A stretch of DNA of 64,000 nucleotides from CAIQJJ01 sp049325275. GTDB lineage: Bacteria > Chloroflexota > Anaerolineae > Anaerolineales > UBA4823. The notes beneath the pieces are model-generated. The model saw only the letters and a program-made list of their open reading frames with translations. It did no database searches and was not told the origin of the DNA. The stretch spans positions 62,001-126,000 of the forward strand of contig JBMOLU010000050.1 in assembly GCA_049325275.1 (NCBI GenBank), read 5' to 3'. Below are positions 16,633-25,193 of this stretch, piece by piece (the first letter of the stretch is position 1; every line of letters begins with the position of its first letter). The translations under genes and the position numbers were made by a program.

Positions 16633-17619
16633 ATGGCAACTGCAGAGCCAATCGAAAAAAGCGTCGGCAAAGTAGATACCATCAAACAGTGGTGGCGTTT
16701 GCTGCTCCGAGTGCGCAAAGAGGGCTGGGGTAACCCGGTAGGCTATCTTTTCATCGCTCCCGGTATCATCCTGTTTTTAATTTTTCAGGTCTGGCCGTTG
16801 ATCAATGGTTTCACGATGGCCTTTACCGATTTCGCATTTCTCAAGCAACTGAAAGAACCGACCAATTTCGTCGGGCTGGCTAATTTTGTCGAGTTTTTTA
16901 CGAACGACAAATTCTTCTGGCCTTCTTTCGAGCGATCATTGAAGTTTACGGCGATCTACCTGCCCATCATGCTCACGCTGGGCCTGTTCCTGGCGACCGT
17001 TATCGCCCGCATCCGTAACAGCCGTGTGGCGGGCTTTTTCCGCATGAGCATGTATTTGCCGGTGATCCTGCCGATTGCCGTAGCAGTGCTGCTGTGGACA
17101 ACCCTGCTGAGCAACGATTTTGGCTATGTCAACGCGATCTTGAAAAGTGTGGGGTTGAAACAATTCGCCATCAGCTGGCTCAACAACAAAAATGTGGTGA
17201 TCCCCGTGGTGGCCCTGATACGCATCTGGCGCGATGCCGGCGGCGTGGCGATTTTGTTTCTGATCGGTATGTATGGCATCAATGAAGAATTGTACGAATC
17301 AGCCTCCCTGGATGGCGCCGGTGCATTCCAACAGTGGCGCTATATCACGATGCCGCTGCTCAGGCCCACGCTGGTGTTGGTACTGGTACTCAATGTGGCC
17401 GTATTGAGCGCAGCGCACGAATTCATGATCATCTACGGGGTTCCCAACCTGGGGCCAGAAGGCGAAGGCCTTACGCTGGGATACTACATCTGGCTGGTTT
17501 CTTTCTGGTGGCCGCCAATGCGCTTCGGCTATGGTGCGGCGATGAGCCTCTTCATGGGCACGATCTCCGCAATTATGTCATTTATCGTTTTTAAATTGCT
17601 CAGGACAGAAAGGGCATGA
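16633..17619 (+). CDS. Sugar ABC transporter permease (MalF/UgpA-like)
   Basis: This is the first of two membrane subunits of the CUT1 importer, 328 residues with about six hydrophobic segments. It has the family loop EELYESASLDGAGAFQQWRYITMPLLRP that contacts the ATPase. The ATG at 16633 has AGGTCAGGGA upstream. A longer frame from 16579 would begin within the intercistronic hairpin. It overlaps the next permease gene by 4 bp. No ATPase gene is present in the cluster. Confidence 0.94.
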   Translation: MATAEPIEKSVGKVDTIKQWWRLLLRVRKEGWGNPVGYLFIAPGIILFLIFQVWPLINGFTMAFTDFAFLKQLKEPTNFVGLANFVEFFTNDKFFWPSFERSLKFTAIYLPIMLTLGLFLATVIARIRNSRVAGFFRMSMYLPVILPIAVAVLLWTTLLSNDFGYVNAILKSVGLKQFAISWLNNKNVVIPVVALIRIWRDAGGVAILFLIGMYGINEELYESASLDGAGAFQQWRYITMPLLRPTLVLVLVLNVAVLSAAHEFMIIYGVPNLGPEGEGLTLGYYIWLVSFWWPPMRFGYGAAMSLFMGTISAIMSFIVFKLLRTERA

Positions 17620-18554
17620 ACGAGGAAACTATGAACCCTAACAGTACCCTTATACAAAAAGTACGCACACGAAACGAAAAACCCGTTTTCCGTATCGTGT
17701 CCTGGGTGAGGCGTAACTGGATCAAGACCTTGATCCTGACGGGCATCTTTATCTGGACTTTCATCCCCATGTTGTGGACGATCAGTATGTCCTTCAAGGG
17801 TGTGATCGAACTGTACACATCAAAAAGAATGACGTTCTTCCCGCGCGATCCGTCGTTCTCCAACTATATCTGGATGTTCGAGTACCTGCCCGATTTACCG
17901 ATTTATTTCAAGAACAGCATCATCGTAACCCTCGGAACTGTGGCATTGCAAACCTTTTGCGCTTCCATGATGGGTTACGCCTTCGCCCGCATCGAGTTCA
18001 AAGGGCGCGATTTGATTTTTTACACCTTGATCATCGCCATGTTCATCCCGCACGCCGGCTGGCTGATGGCGCAATACGAACTGATGCACACCCTTCACTT
18101 GCGTAACTCACACCTTGGGCTGATATTGCTCTTTTCTGCCAACCTGTCTGTACCCACCTTCATCATGCGGCAGACTTTTTTGAGTATGCCGAGGGAGATA
18201 GAAGATGCTGCTAAAATTGACGGAGCCAGCCTGTGGCGGCTTTTTCTCGAAATTGCCGTACCTTTTGGCGCCAGCGGCATGATGGTTGTGGCCATTCTCA
18301 CCTTTGTCGGCATTTGGGGAGAATACCTGACCACCTTCACCATGATCGACGAGCCATCGAAATACACGTTGGGCGTCGGCATGGCCATTTTCTCAACCGG
18401 TGGCGCCGAGGTCATGCAGGCCGATGGCAGTGTTTCCGCCCAGGGAATCCAATCGGCGGCATATCTGATGGCTGCTTTACCGGCCATCATACTCTATATT
18501 GCCATGCAGAAATATTTTGTCAAAGGGATGACCGAGGGCGCGTTGAAATTTTAA
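17616..18554 (+). CDS. Sugar ABC transporter permease (MalG/UgpE-like)
   Basis: This second membrane subunit of the CUT1 importer has 312 residues. Its EAA-type loop reads EIEDAAKIDGASLWRLFLEIAVP. The start at 17616 overlaps the preceding stop as ATGA. An alternative ATG at 17631 has GAGGA just upstream, so the exact start is open by five residues. Both permeases would need a shared MsmK/MalK-type ATPase encoded elsewhere. Confidence 0.94.
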   Translation: MNEETMNPNSTLIQKVRTRNEKPVFRIVSWVRRNWIKTLILTGIFIWTFIPMLWTISMSFKGVIELYTSKRMTFFPRDPSFSNYIWMFEYLPDLPIYFKNSIIVTLGTVALQTFCASMMGYAFARIEFKGRDLIFYTLIIAMFIPHAGWLMAQYELMHTLHLRNSHLGLILLFSANLSVPTFIMRQTFLSMPREIEDAAKIDGASLWRLFLEIAVPFGASGMMVVAILTFVGIWGEYLTTFTMIDEPSKYTLGVGMAIFSTGGAEVMQADGSVSAQGIQSAAYLMAALPAIILYIAMQKYFVKGMTEGALKF

Positions 18555-18622
18555 GGTAACTTTTCAAAAGGAAGGGGATGTTTCCCCCGTCAGAAGGGCC
18601 ACTCTCAGCGAGGATACTCATC

Positions 18623-19939
18623 ATGCAACCATTCAAATTCAAAAACAAATTGGGGAAGCTATGCGTCGCAGCCAATCACCGTTACCTGGAATACGACGAT
18701 GGAACCCCCTTCTTTTACCTGGGCGACACCGCCTGGGAGATGTTCCACCGCCTGAAGCGCGAAGAGGCGCAGGCTTACCTGGATAATCGCGCCGCCAAAG
18801 GGTTTACCGTCATCCAAGCTGTGGCCCTGGCCGAACTGGGCGGAACGGACGTTGCCAACCCCTACGGCGACCTGCCGTTGTTCGATCGCGATCCTGCCCG
18901 GCCCAACGAAGCTTACTTCCGCAACGTCGATCGAATCGTACAGTATGCAGAAGCTGTGGGGCTGTTCATTGGCTTTTTGCCCTCCTGGGGTGCAAACTGG
19001 AAACTGAACGGAAGAGAACGGCGGTCAATCTTTACGGTCGAGAACGCCCGCATCTATGGCCGTTTTATCGGCGAGCGTTACCGCGACAGCGCCGTCATCT
19101 GGATCTTGGGAGGCGACCAGAATATTGAGAACCCGGAAGAATACGCCATCATTGAGGCGATGGCCCTTGGCCTGAAAGAAGGCGACCGGGGAGCGCACCT
19201 GGTTACCTACCACCCGCGCGGGCCGGGACGTTCGGCCGAGTTTCTCCATCAGGCAGCGTGGCTGGATTTCAACATGTGCCAGTCGTCGCATGGCGCGCAC
19301 GATCACGATAACGGGTTGTTCATCGACCACGATTACGTCCTCGAACCACCCAAGCCGGCGATGGACGGCGAGCCCCGCTACGAAACCATTCCTGTCGGCT
19401 TTTACTACAAAGACGCCTCACGTTACGACCGCTTCGACGATTACGACGTGCGCCAGGCCGCCTATTGGGCGCTGATGGCGGGGGCGTGCGGCCACACCTA
19501 CGGCCACAACAGCATCTGGCAAATGTGGGCGCCCGAGCGCGAAGCGATTCTTTGGGCCAATATTCCCTGGTACGAATCGCTCGACACCCCCGGCGCCTTC
19601 CAGATGGGGTTCGTGCGGCGTCTGTTCGAAGCCTATCCGTTTCAGGAGCTGGTACCCGACCAGGCCCTGATCCTCGACGGTCCTGCCAGCGGCGGTGCGA
19701 AGATCAGGGCAGCGCGCACAAGAAACGGGACGCTGGCCTTCGTTTATTCGCCCCGGGGCGAAGCGTTTACCGTCGACAGGCGCGTATTCAATGCGAAGCG
19801 CATCAAGGAATCTTGGTACGACCCGCGCTATGGGTGCACCTATCCTTTTCATACGGCTACGAATGCGGCCTTTCAAACCTATGTCCCGCCAACATCGGGC
19901 CGGGGGAACGACTGGATCCTGATACTGGAAGGGGAATAG
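18623..19939 (+). CDS. Glycoside hydrolase family 140-like apiosidase (DUF4038)
   Basis: This 438-residue protein strongly resembles GH140 apiosidases, which release apiose-linked chains from rhamnogalacturonan II. Visible signatures are NHRYLEYDDGTPFFYLGDTAWEMFHRL, EEAQAYLDNRAAKGFTVIQAVALAEL, AVIWILGGDQN and ACGHTYGHNSIWQMW, with a C-terminal beta domain ending in GRGNDWILILE. No signal peptide is visible, so it is probably cytoplasmic and acts on imported oligomers. The ATG at 18623 has GAGGA 8 nt upstream. The alternative 18578 adds 15 residues and also has a purine-rich leader. Its presence is the main reason to propose apiose use by this locus. Confidence 0.88.
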   Translation: MQPFKFKNKLGKLCVAANHRYLEYDDGTPFFYLGDTAWEMFHRLKREEAQAYLDNRAAKGFTVIQAVALAELGGTDVANPYGDLPLFDRDPARPNEAYFRNVDRIVQYAEAVGLFIGFLPSWGANWKLNGRERRSIFTVENARIYGRFIGERYRDSAVIWILGGDQNIENPEEYAIIEAMALGLKEGDRGAHLVTYHPRGPGRSAEFLHQAAWLDFNMCQSSHGAHDHDNGLFIDHDYVLEPPKPAMDGEPRYETIPVGFYYKDASRYDRFDDYDVRQAAYWALMAGACGHTYGHNSIWQMWAPEREAILWANIPWYESLDTPGAFQMGFVRRLFEAYPFQELVPDQALILDGPASGGAKIRAARTRNGTLAFVYSPRGEAFTVDRRVFNAKRIKESWYDPRYGCTYPFHTATNAAFQTYVPPTSGRGNDWILILEGE

Positions 19940-20035
19940 GCTGGGCTTGAGAGTCTTAACACTTCGCTTGTTGAAAAAAGGCCTTCTGGTTTTAGCGTGA
20001 GCCCCCCTAAAAAAAAAGCATCACGAGGCGCATAT

Positions 20036-20740
20036 ATGACACGTGCAGATCCAACCACTTACCTGCTAGAAAACGTAGCAGAGATGATGAAACCGGGTGG
20101 CCCCTGGTACCGAATTGCCTGTCACGGCCACAGCGTTCCCGGTGGCCATACAGTAGATCCGCTCATGGAGATAGATACTGCTTATCCCATGGTGTGGCGG
20201 CGGAAACTCATCCGAAAATTTCCCTTTCGCGGCATCAATGTCATCGTAACGGCCGTTGGAGGCGAAAACTCTCCATCTGGGGCCGAGCGATTCGAGCGGG
20301 ATGTGCTGGCTTTCAATCCATCCATCGTTACGATCGACTACGCTGTCAACGATCGGGGCTGCGGCCTCCAAAAGGCTGAGGTTGCCTGGCGCCAGATGAT
20401 CGAGCAAAGCCTGGAACGCCAAATCAAGGTGCTGCTTCTGACGCCGACTTTCGATGTGCGCCCTGGAAAAGAAGGTACTTTAGTCGATCATGTTCGCCAG
20501 ATAGTTGATTTGGCGGATGAATATGAAGTCGGTCTTGTTGACAGCTATCAGGCCTTTACCAGGCATGTCGAAAACGGCGGATATATCGGCGAACTGATGT
20601 CGGTAGCCCATCACCCCAGTGATCTGGGACATGAACTGGTCGCACGAGAATTAATGCGCTGGTTTCCGGTTTTTGACGTGTTAGCGGCGAACAACATAGG
20701 GCTTCAATCGTTATCAAACCCCGGAATTCGGAGACGATAA
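20036..20740 (+). CDS. SGNH/GDSL-type hydrolase (candidate carbohydrate esterase)
   Basis: This is a 234-residue SGNH-fold protein. Block I Ser lies in CHGHSVPGG, the Gly block in VGGENSPSG, the Asn block in DYAVNDRG, and the catalytic Asp/His pair in HHPSDLGHELVA. Such enzymes in pectin loci usually remove acetyl groups from sugars. There is no signal peptide. The ATG at 20036 has GAGG 7 nt upstream; a GTG at 19997 would be an alternative start. It is 2 bp from the TIM-barrel gene, so the two are probably cotranslated. Confidence 0.8.
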   Translation: MTRADPTTYLLENVAEMMKPGGPWYRIACHGHSVPGGHTVDPLMEIDTAYPMVWRRKLIRKFPFRGINVIVTAVGGENSPSGAERFERDVLAFNPSIVTIDYAVNDRGCGLQKAEVAWRQMIEQSLERQIKVLLLTPTFDVRPGKEGTLVDHVRQIVDLADEYEVGLVDSYQAFTRHVENGGYIGELMSVAHHPSDLGHELVARELMRWFPVFDVLAANNIGLQSLSNPGIRRR

Positions 20741-20742
20741 AA

Positions 20743-21639
20743 ATGAGATTGGGCGTGAGTGGCATCATCGTTGAAAATCGAGTCAAGGAAGTAACCGAGC
20801 ATTCCGTCAAACAGTTGAGAAGGGCGGGCTTTTGTGGCTTTGCCACCCGATTTTGGGACCATCCCGATACGCTTACCCGGGAAGATTGTCAAAGGGTTGC
20901 GCAAATTTTCCGTGATTGTGGGGTCGAGATTACACAAGCTACGGGATATTGGCAACCCTTGATCCATTGCGACGAAAACATTCGGAAAGAAGCCGTTCGT
21001 GTTCTCAAGCAAGCCATTAAGATCGCTTCTTGTTTGGGTGCTACGGCAATCCTCACCGGGCCAGGCACGATGAACCCGCGTACATGCTGCCTGCCTGCCG
21101 AAGAAAAACGCTGGGGCGCTTGGTGGCCGGATAAAGGGAACCACGGTCCTTTGGCTATCGAGAGACTCCTCAAAAGCCTGAGGGAAGCGCTGCTCGTCGC
21201 AGAAGACTTGAACGTGATTATTTCTCTCGAGTGCCACGTAATTTCCACCCTCTGCAGTCCGGAAGTCGCACGACAAATTGTGCAAGAACTCGATTCGCCT
21301 TTCTGTAAAATCAATATCGATCCGGTTAATTTTATCGGGACAGTTGATGAGTACTACAACAATACGGAGCGGCTGCACCACATTTTTAATGTTCTGGACC
21401 CTTTTATCATTAGTGGAGACATCAAGGACATCTACCTCGAAGACCCTGTCGTCGTTCACTTAAGAGAAAGGTCCATCGGCGAGGGGTGTTTGGATATCGC
21501 TACCTTCCTGAAGCGATTCGAGAATATCTGCCCTGAAGGCTACTTACACATCGAGCATGTTCCCCTGGAGCAAGCCATCAATGGACAGGCTATCATTCGG
21601 CAAAAGGCGCAAGAGTTACAGATCAGAATCCTGGAATGA
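20743..21639 (+). CDS. Xylose-isomerase-like TIM-barrel protein (candidate sugar isomerase)
   Basis: This 298-residue member of the AP-endonuclease-2/xylose-isomerase-like TIM-barrel superfamily would bind a divalent metal and isomerise or epimerise a sugar. Likely metal ligands lie in IISLECHV (Glu), NIDPVNF (Asp) and HIEHVPLE (Glu) at successive barrel strands. ISGDIKDIYLED also fits the family. It does not closely resemble classical xylose or rhamnose isomerase. Because D-apiose isomerase belongs to this superfamily, it is a candidate for that step with the kinase and transketolase at 4325-7651. It could equally be a hydroxypyruvate-isomerase-like or epimerase enzyme. Confidence 0.8.
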   Translation: MRLGVSGIIVENRVKEVTEHSVKQLRRAGFCGFATRFWDHPDTLTREDCQRVAQIFRDCGVEITQATGYWQPLIHCDENIRKEAVRVLKQAIKIASCLGATAILTGPGTMNPRTCCLPAEEKRWGAWWPDKGNHGPLAIERLLKSLREALLVAEDLNVIISLECHVISTLCSPEVARQIVQELDSPFCKINIDPVNFIGTVDEYYNNTERLHHIFNVLDPFIISGDIKDIYLEDPVVVHLRERSIGEGCLDIATFLKRFENICPEGYLHIEHVPLEQAINGQAIIRQKAQELQIRILE

Positions 21640-21642
21640 AAG

Positions 21643-22290
21643 ATGGATACGCCGACCTTACAACCGACCTTTTTTGAAAAAACTAAGTTAGAACTGCAAC
21701 AGATCACGCCTCGTAAAATGTTGCGCATCCAGATAGGGTTCATGCTTTACGGGTTGTCAATCAATCTGGTCGTTAAAGCGAATTTTGGCACATCTGCCTG
21801 GGTTGTGCTGGAAGGCGCATTAGCCAAGTTGTTTTCGATTTCCTTAGGTTTATCGGTAATCTTAATCTCGATTCTGGTCCTGCTCGTCAGCTACCTTCTG
21901 AGGCAGGATTTTGGCTGGGGAACCTTCTTGAATATGATTTTTATTGGCGTGTGGGTGGATATTACGAGAGAAATCGCCTTCGTTTACATTTCTCCGAACA
22001 TCTATTTTCGAATTATCTTCTTTATTTTGGGGGTTGTTTTCATGGGTCTGGCGACGGCACTGTATGTCGGTGTCGACGCCGGCGCTGGCCCGCGTGACAG
22101 CTTGATGTTGGGGGTTTCGAAAAAATGTCGCATCAGCGTACAAAAAGCGCGGACGATCATTGAAATCACCGTTGTCTTGATCGGCTTTTTGCTAAAAGGT
22201 CCCTTGGGAATAGGCACGCTAATTTTTGCCTTGTGCATTGGACCTTCCGTTCAATTCTGGTTCAAGCAGCTGCATGTCAAAGGGAAGTGA
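21643..22290 (+). CDS. YitT/YczE-like integral membrane protein
   Basis: This 215-residue protein has five to six hydrophobic segments and the family-like stretches MLRIQIGFMLYGLSINLVVKANFGTSAW and VGVDAGAGPRDSLMLG. It resembles the YczE/YyaS/YitT group of predicted membrane proteins, whose substrate is unknown. It follows the TIM-barrel gene by 3 bp and ends the plus-strand sugar series. A role in export or uptake of a small metabolite is possible but not shown. Confidence 0.75.
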   Translation: MDTPTLQPTFFEKTKLELQQITPRKMLRIQIGFMLYGLSINLVVKANFGTSAWVVLEGALAKLFSISLGLSVILISILVLLVSYLLRQDFGWGTFLNMIFIGVWVDITREIAFVYISPNIYFRIIFFILGVVFMGLATALYVGVDAGAGPRDSLMLGVSKKCRISVQKARTIIEITVVLIGFLLKGPLGIGTLIFALCIGPSVQFWFKQLHVKGK

Positions 22291-22449
22291 TCCTTCCCAG
22301 CGGGAAAGGGGGAAAAGGTGGCTTATATCACATGTATCCTGAAAGAGCATCAGCGCTGCCACGTTGCGCTCAGGAAGACGCCATGAACAGGCCCAGGGCG
22401 AACAGTGGTTTGGCCCTGATGGCCTGCGGCTTGCGGAAGATCGCCAACG

Positions 22450-22499
22450 CATTCACAAAAACGAATACATAGTGTACAATACATTCGTGAACACGAATG
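22450..22499 (+). promoter_or_regulatory. arsR promoter with two operator palindromes
   Basis: A -35 TTCACA (22452-22457) and -10 TACAAT (22475-22480) are separated by 17 bp. A palindrome with perfect 8-bp arms, CATTCGTG-AA-CACGAATG (22482-22499), covers the predicted transcription start and the GTG start codon. A second, weaker version, CATTC-N7-CGAATA (22450-22467), overlaps the -35, 32 bp upstream. This is the expected layout for autorepression by an ArsR/SmtB dimer. Confidence 0.75.
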
Positions 22500-22873
22500 C
22501 AAATCCCATCCAAACTGCCGAACAAATCTCATCGATCCTGGGCGCAATTTCGCCCGCGCCGCGCCTGGCCATCTTGCTGGCGATTGGCGGGGGCGAGGCG
22601 TGCGTCTGCCACCTGGAAGCCGTTCTCGGCAAACGCCAGGCGTACATCTCGCAAAACCTGATGGCTCTGCGCCAGGCGGAAATCCTCCTCGACCGCCGCG
22701 AGGGACGTTTTATCTATTACCGCATCGCCAACCCGGCCCTGCTCGACCTGATCCACGATGCCGGACGGCTGGCTGGGGTGGAAATCACGTCCCCAGTTTC
22801 GGCGGTGATGTGTGAGTGCCCGCATTGCGCCGAGAAGCAGCCGGGGTATGTGGCGCTATCATCCGTTGTGTAG
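22487..22873 (+). CDS. arsR: ArsR/SmtB-family metalloregulator, leaderless GTG start
   Basis: This is a 128-residue winged-helix repressor. The Cys pair in GGEACVCHLEAVLG sits at the start of the recognition region, as in arsenite-sensing ArsR. KRQAYISQNLMALRQAEILLDRREGRFIYYRI is the DNA-binding core. A C-terminal CECPHC adds three more Cys that may bind metal. The GTG at 22487 is placed at the predicted transcription start (-10 at 22475-22480), so the mRNA would have no leader. Upstream in-frame codons would read through the promoter. It would derepress the permease, thioredoxin, arsC and acr3 genes downstream on binding As(III) or Sb(III). Confidence 0.88.
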   Translation: MNTNANPIQTAEQISSILGAISPAPRLAILLAIGGGEACVCHLEAVLGKRQAYISQNLMALRQAEILLDRREGRFIYYRIANPALLDLIHDAGRLAGVEITSPVSAVMCECPHCAEKQPGYVALSSVV

Positions 22874-22915
22874 GGTAAGTTTTAGGTTTGCACTACACAC
22901 ATCCAGGAGATTTTG

Positions 22916-24376
22916 ATGGATATCGCTTCTTTTTTGCTGTCCCTTTTGCGCGGCGGCCTGGGCAACCTGGCGGCTTACCTGGCGGCCCACGTGCTGCTGT
23001 GCCTGCTGCCGGCGTTTTACATCGCCGGGGCAATGACGGCGCTGATCCCCAAAGAGACGGTCACGCGCTTTTTGGGACGCAACACCCCAAAGTACATTTC
23101 CTATCCGGCTTCGGCGCTGGCAGGCTTTTTGCTGGCGGTATGTTCTTGCACGGTCATCCCGCTCTTTGCGGGAATTTACAAGAAGGGTGCGGGGCTTGGC
23201 CCGGCGATCACCTTCCTCTTCGTTGCCCCGGCAATCAATATCCTGGCGCTGGCCTACACGGGCAGTGTGATCGGTATGGACCTGGCTATTGCCCGGCTGG
23301 TACTTTCGCTTGCGTTTGGGATCAGCATTGGCATCCTGATGGCGCTGATTTTTAGCAGGCAAGATGCTGAGCACGATGCGGCTACTGATGCGATGTTTGC
23401 CGGGCAGGCCGCCATGCGCCGGGCAGCGGTGATCTTCATGCTCGTTTTGGTAACTTTACTGGTGGCGGGGACCTTCCAGTTCGATTTTCTCAAGCACACC
23501 TACGCCCAGGCCAGCCTGCCCATCGGCGGCCTCGACCGGCTGCAAGACAGCCTTTACCAACTTGTGCCTTTTGATCCGGCCAAAGGCGAAGAAGGTGTAA
23601 CCGCCCAGGGAGCAATCTTGATCGGGATGCTGTTCCTGATTGGGGTGACTTCATGGAAAGGCATCGAAAAAATTCACGATGGATTCAATGCCTGGACGTG
23701 GATTTCGACTGCCATGGTAGGGTTGACGCTGTTGATCGCCGCCCTGGGTTTTACGCCTTACACTGGCGGTGTGACCCTGTCGCTGACCGGCAAGTTTTTC
23801 GGCGTGCTGATTTCTGTGATCCTGCTGGGCTGGCTGATCAAATCGGCCTTGACCGAAGAAGAAACACGCGATTTTCTGTGGGAATCATGGCGCTTTGTCA
23901 AGCAAATCTTTCCGCTGCTCATTGTAGGCGTCTTTGCCGTTGGCGTAATTCGCCTGTTGATCAACCCGGCCTGGATTCAGGCGATTGCCGGGCAAAATAC
24001 GATCCTCGCCAACTTTGTTGGCGTAATCTTTGGCGTGTTCATGTATTTCCCCACCCTGGTGGAAGTGCCCATTGCGCAGATGTTCCTCAACCTGGGCATG
24101 CACCGTGGCCCGCTGCTGGCCTACCTGATTTCGGATCCCGAACTGAGCCTGCAAAGCATTCTCATCACCGCCACCATCATCGGGCGTTTGAAAGCCTGGG
24201 TGTATGTCTTTTGGGTGGCGCTGTTCAGCACGCTGGCCGGACTGATCTACGGGGCGTGGGTGGGTGGAACGAGCCTTTGGCTGCTTAGCTTATATCTCGT
24301 CACTGCCCTGGCGCTGCTGGCGGCGGCTTTGTGGGCCGTCAACCGGCGGCTGCTGCGGTGGTCCTGGCTGCTGTAA
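22916..24376 (+). CDS. YraQ/DUF318-family permease (ArsP-like)
   Basis: This polytopic membrane protein of 486 residues has about ten to twelve hydrophobic segments. The DUF318 permease signature LAVCSCTVIPLFAGIYKKGAGLGPAITFLFVAPAINILAL includes a CSC motif likely to bind metal or thiol-reactive substrates. A second half carries FVGVIFGVFMYFPTLVEVPIAQMFL. Related proteins export organoarsenicals or act with redox-active disulfide proteins. AGGAGA precedes the ATG at 22916, with a TTG immediately before it in frame. The downstream gene is a small CxxC thioredoxin, a usual partner. Export of an arsenic species is inferred from the neighbours. Confidence 0.85.
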   Translation: MDIASFLLSLLRGGLGNLAAYLAAHVLLCLLPAFYIAGAMTALIPKETVTRFLGRNTPKYISYPASALAGFLLAVCSCTVIPLFAGIYKKGAGLGPAITFLFVAPAINILALAYTGSVIGMDLAIARLVLSLAFGISIGILMALIFSRQDAEHDAATDAMFAGQAAMRRAAVIFMLVLVTLLVAGTFQFDFLKHTYAQASLPIGGLDRLQDSLYQLVPFDPAKGEEGVTAQGAILIGMLFLIGVTSWKGIEKIHDGFNAWTWISTAMVGLTLLIAALGFTPYTGGVTLSLTGKFFGVLISVILLGWLIKSALTEEETRDFLWESWRFVKQIFPLLIVGVFAVGVIRLLINPAWIQAIAGQNTILANFVGVIFGVFMYFPTLVEVPIAQMFLNLGMHRGPLLAYLISDPELSLQSILITATIIGRLKAWVYVFWVALFSTLAGLIYGAWVGGTSLWLLSLYLVTALALLAAALWAVNRRLLRWSWLL

Positions 24377-24429
24377 CCGATGCCGGACTGGACCGGCTTC
24401 TATCTTTTTCAACGATAAGGAGATTTCTT

Positions 24430-24681
24430 ATGCTGACCGTAAAAATTCTTGGTTCGGGCTGCCCAAACTGCAAAAAGGTGGAGGCGATTGCCAGACAAGC
24501 CGCTGAGACGATGGGCATCGAAGCCACCTTCGTCAAGGTGACCGATTACAACGACATCACAGCCTACAATATTCTTTCGACCCCCGGGCTGGTGCTGAAC
24601 GAAAAAGTGGTTTGCGCCGGGCGTATCCCCTCACAGGCTGAGGTGACCACCTGGCTGACGAACGCATTGCAAGCGGCGTAG
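24430..24681 (+). CDS. Small thioredoxin-like redox protein (CPNC)
   Basis: This 83-residue thioredoxin-fold protein has the active site GSGCPNCKK at residues 9-17 and the cis-Pro segment ILSTPGLVLNEKVV. It matches the small 'redox-active disulfide protein 2' type commonly found with YraQ-type permeases. AAGGAG lies upstream of ATG 24430; a longer frame would overlap the permease gene. It is cytoplasmic and may reduce or deliver a metalloid or thiol to the permease or arsenate reductase. Its stop codon overlaps the GTG of the next, broken gene as TAGTG. Confidence 0.85.
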   Translation: MLTVKILGSGCPNCKKVEAIARQAAETMGIEATFVKVTDYNDITAYNILSTPGLVLNEKVVCAGRIPSQAEVTTWLTNALQAA

Positions 24682-25174
24682 TGAAATCCGGCATTCGCGT
24701 TGCCATCATTGGTGTCGGTAGTATCGGGCGTATCCCGATGCATATTGCGGTCACGGATGCAAACTTCGAACGCACCGCTCGGTGGCGGCAGAGTTCAGTG
24801 TGCAAGCTGGCAGCCTGACCGATGGATTCCGCTGCCGTGCCGCTCGCTCGAATCGAGGCTGTTACGCCACCGGGCGTACAGGTGGCCTGCGTCACGCCTA
24901 ATGCGCCGTCGTTGACTGGGTGCGGCTTCGACCTGGTGATCTTCTCGGCTGGCTGTGACGAAGAGCACCAGGCCGAATTACTGGAGATGCTTTCCTGCCT
25001 GGGCGAAACCTTCGTCGTGTGCCACGAGCAGGTGAACTGGTGCATGGGCTTGAGCGGAGCGGCCATGGCTCGTGGTTGCCAGTTCTAGAGGGCATGGTGC
25101 GCGCCGGGCAGGCCCATGCACAGGTGACGCGCGGCACGGCCAACATGCTCACACACCGGCTTGAACTTCGATGA
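24681..25174 (+). pseudogene. Decayed ThiF/HesA-like gene in the ars operon
   Basis: A GTG overlapping the thioredoxin stop starts a reading frame with a nucleotide-binding motif (IRVAIIGVGSIGR), which meets a TGA at 24816-24818. The same frame continues from 24822 with LARIEAVTPPGVQV and GFDLVIFSAGCDEEHQ, then stops at 25086-25088. A third piece in another frame (GMVRAGQAHAQVTRGTANML) runs to 25174. The order of motifs (Rossmann loop, D-x-x-x-E-R/RQ, I-x-x-x-x-P-x-V, F-D-L-V) is reminiscent of ThiF/HesA-type adenylyltransferases, but that match is weak. At least one stop and one frameshift indicate a pseudogene or sequencing errors. Confidence 0.5.
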
Positions 25175-25193
25175 AATCCAAGTGGAGGAAGTC

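Noticed and set aside
24816..24818. In-frame TGA read as selenocysteine
   Set aside because: No catalytic context, no selenocysteine-insertion hairpin was recognised after it, and the same gene has another frameshift. Decay or sequencing error is simpler.
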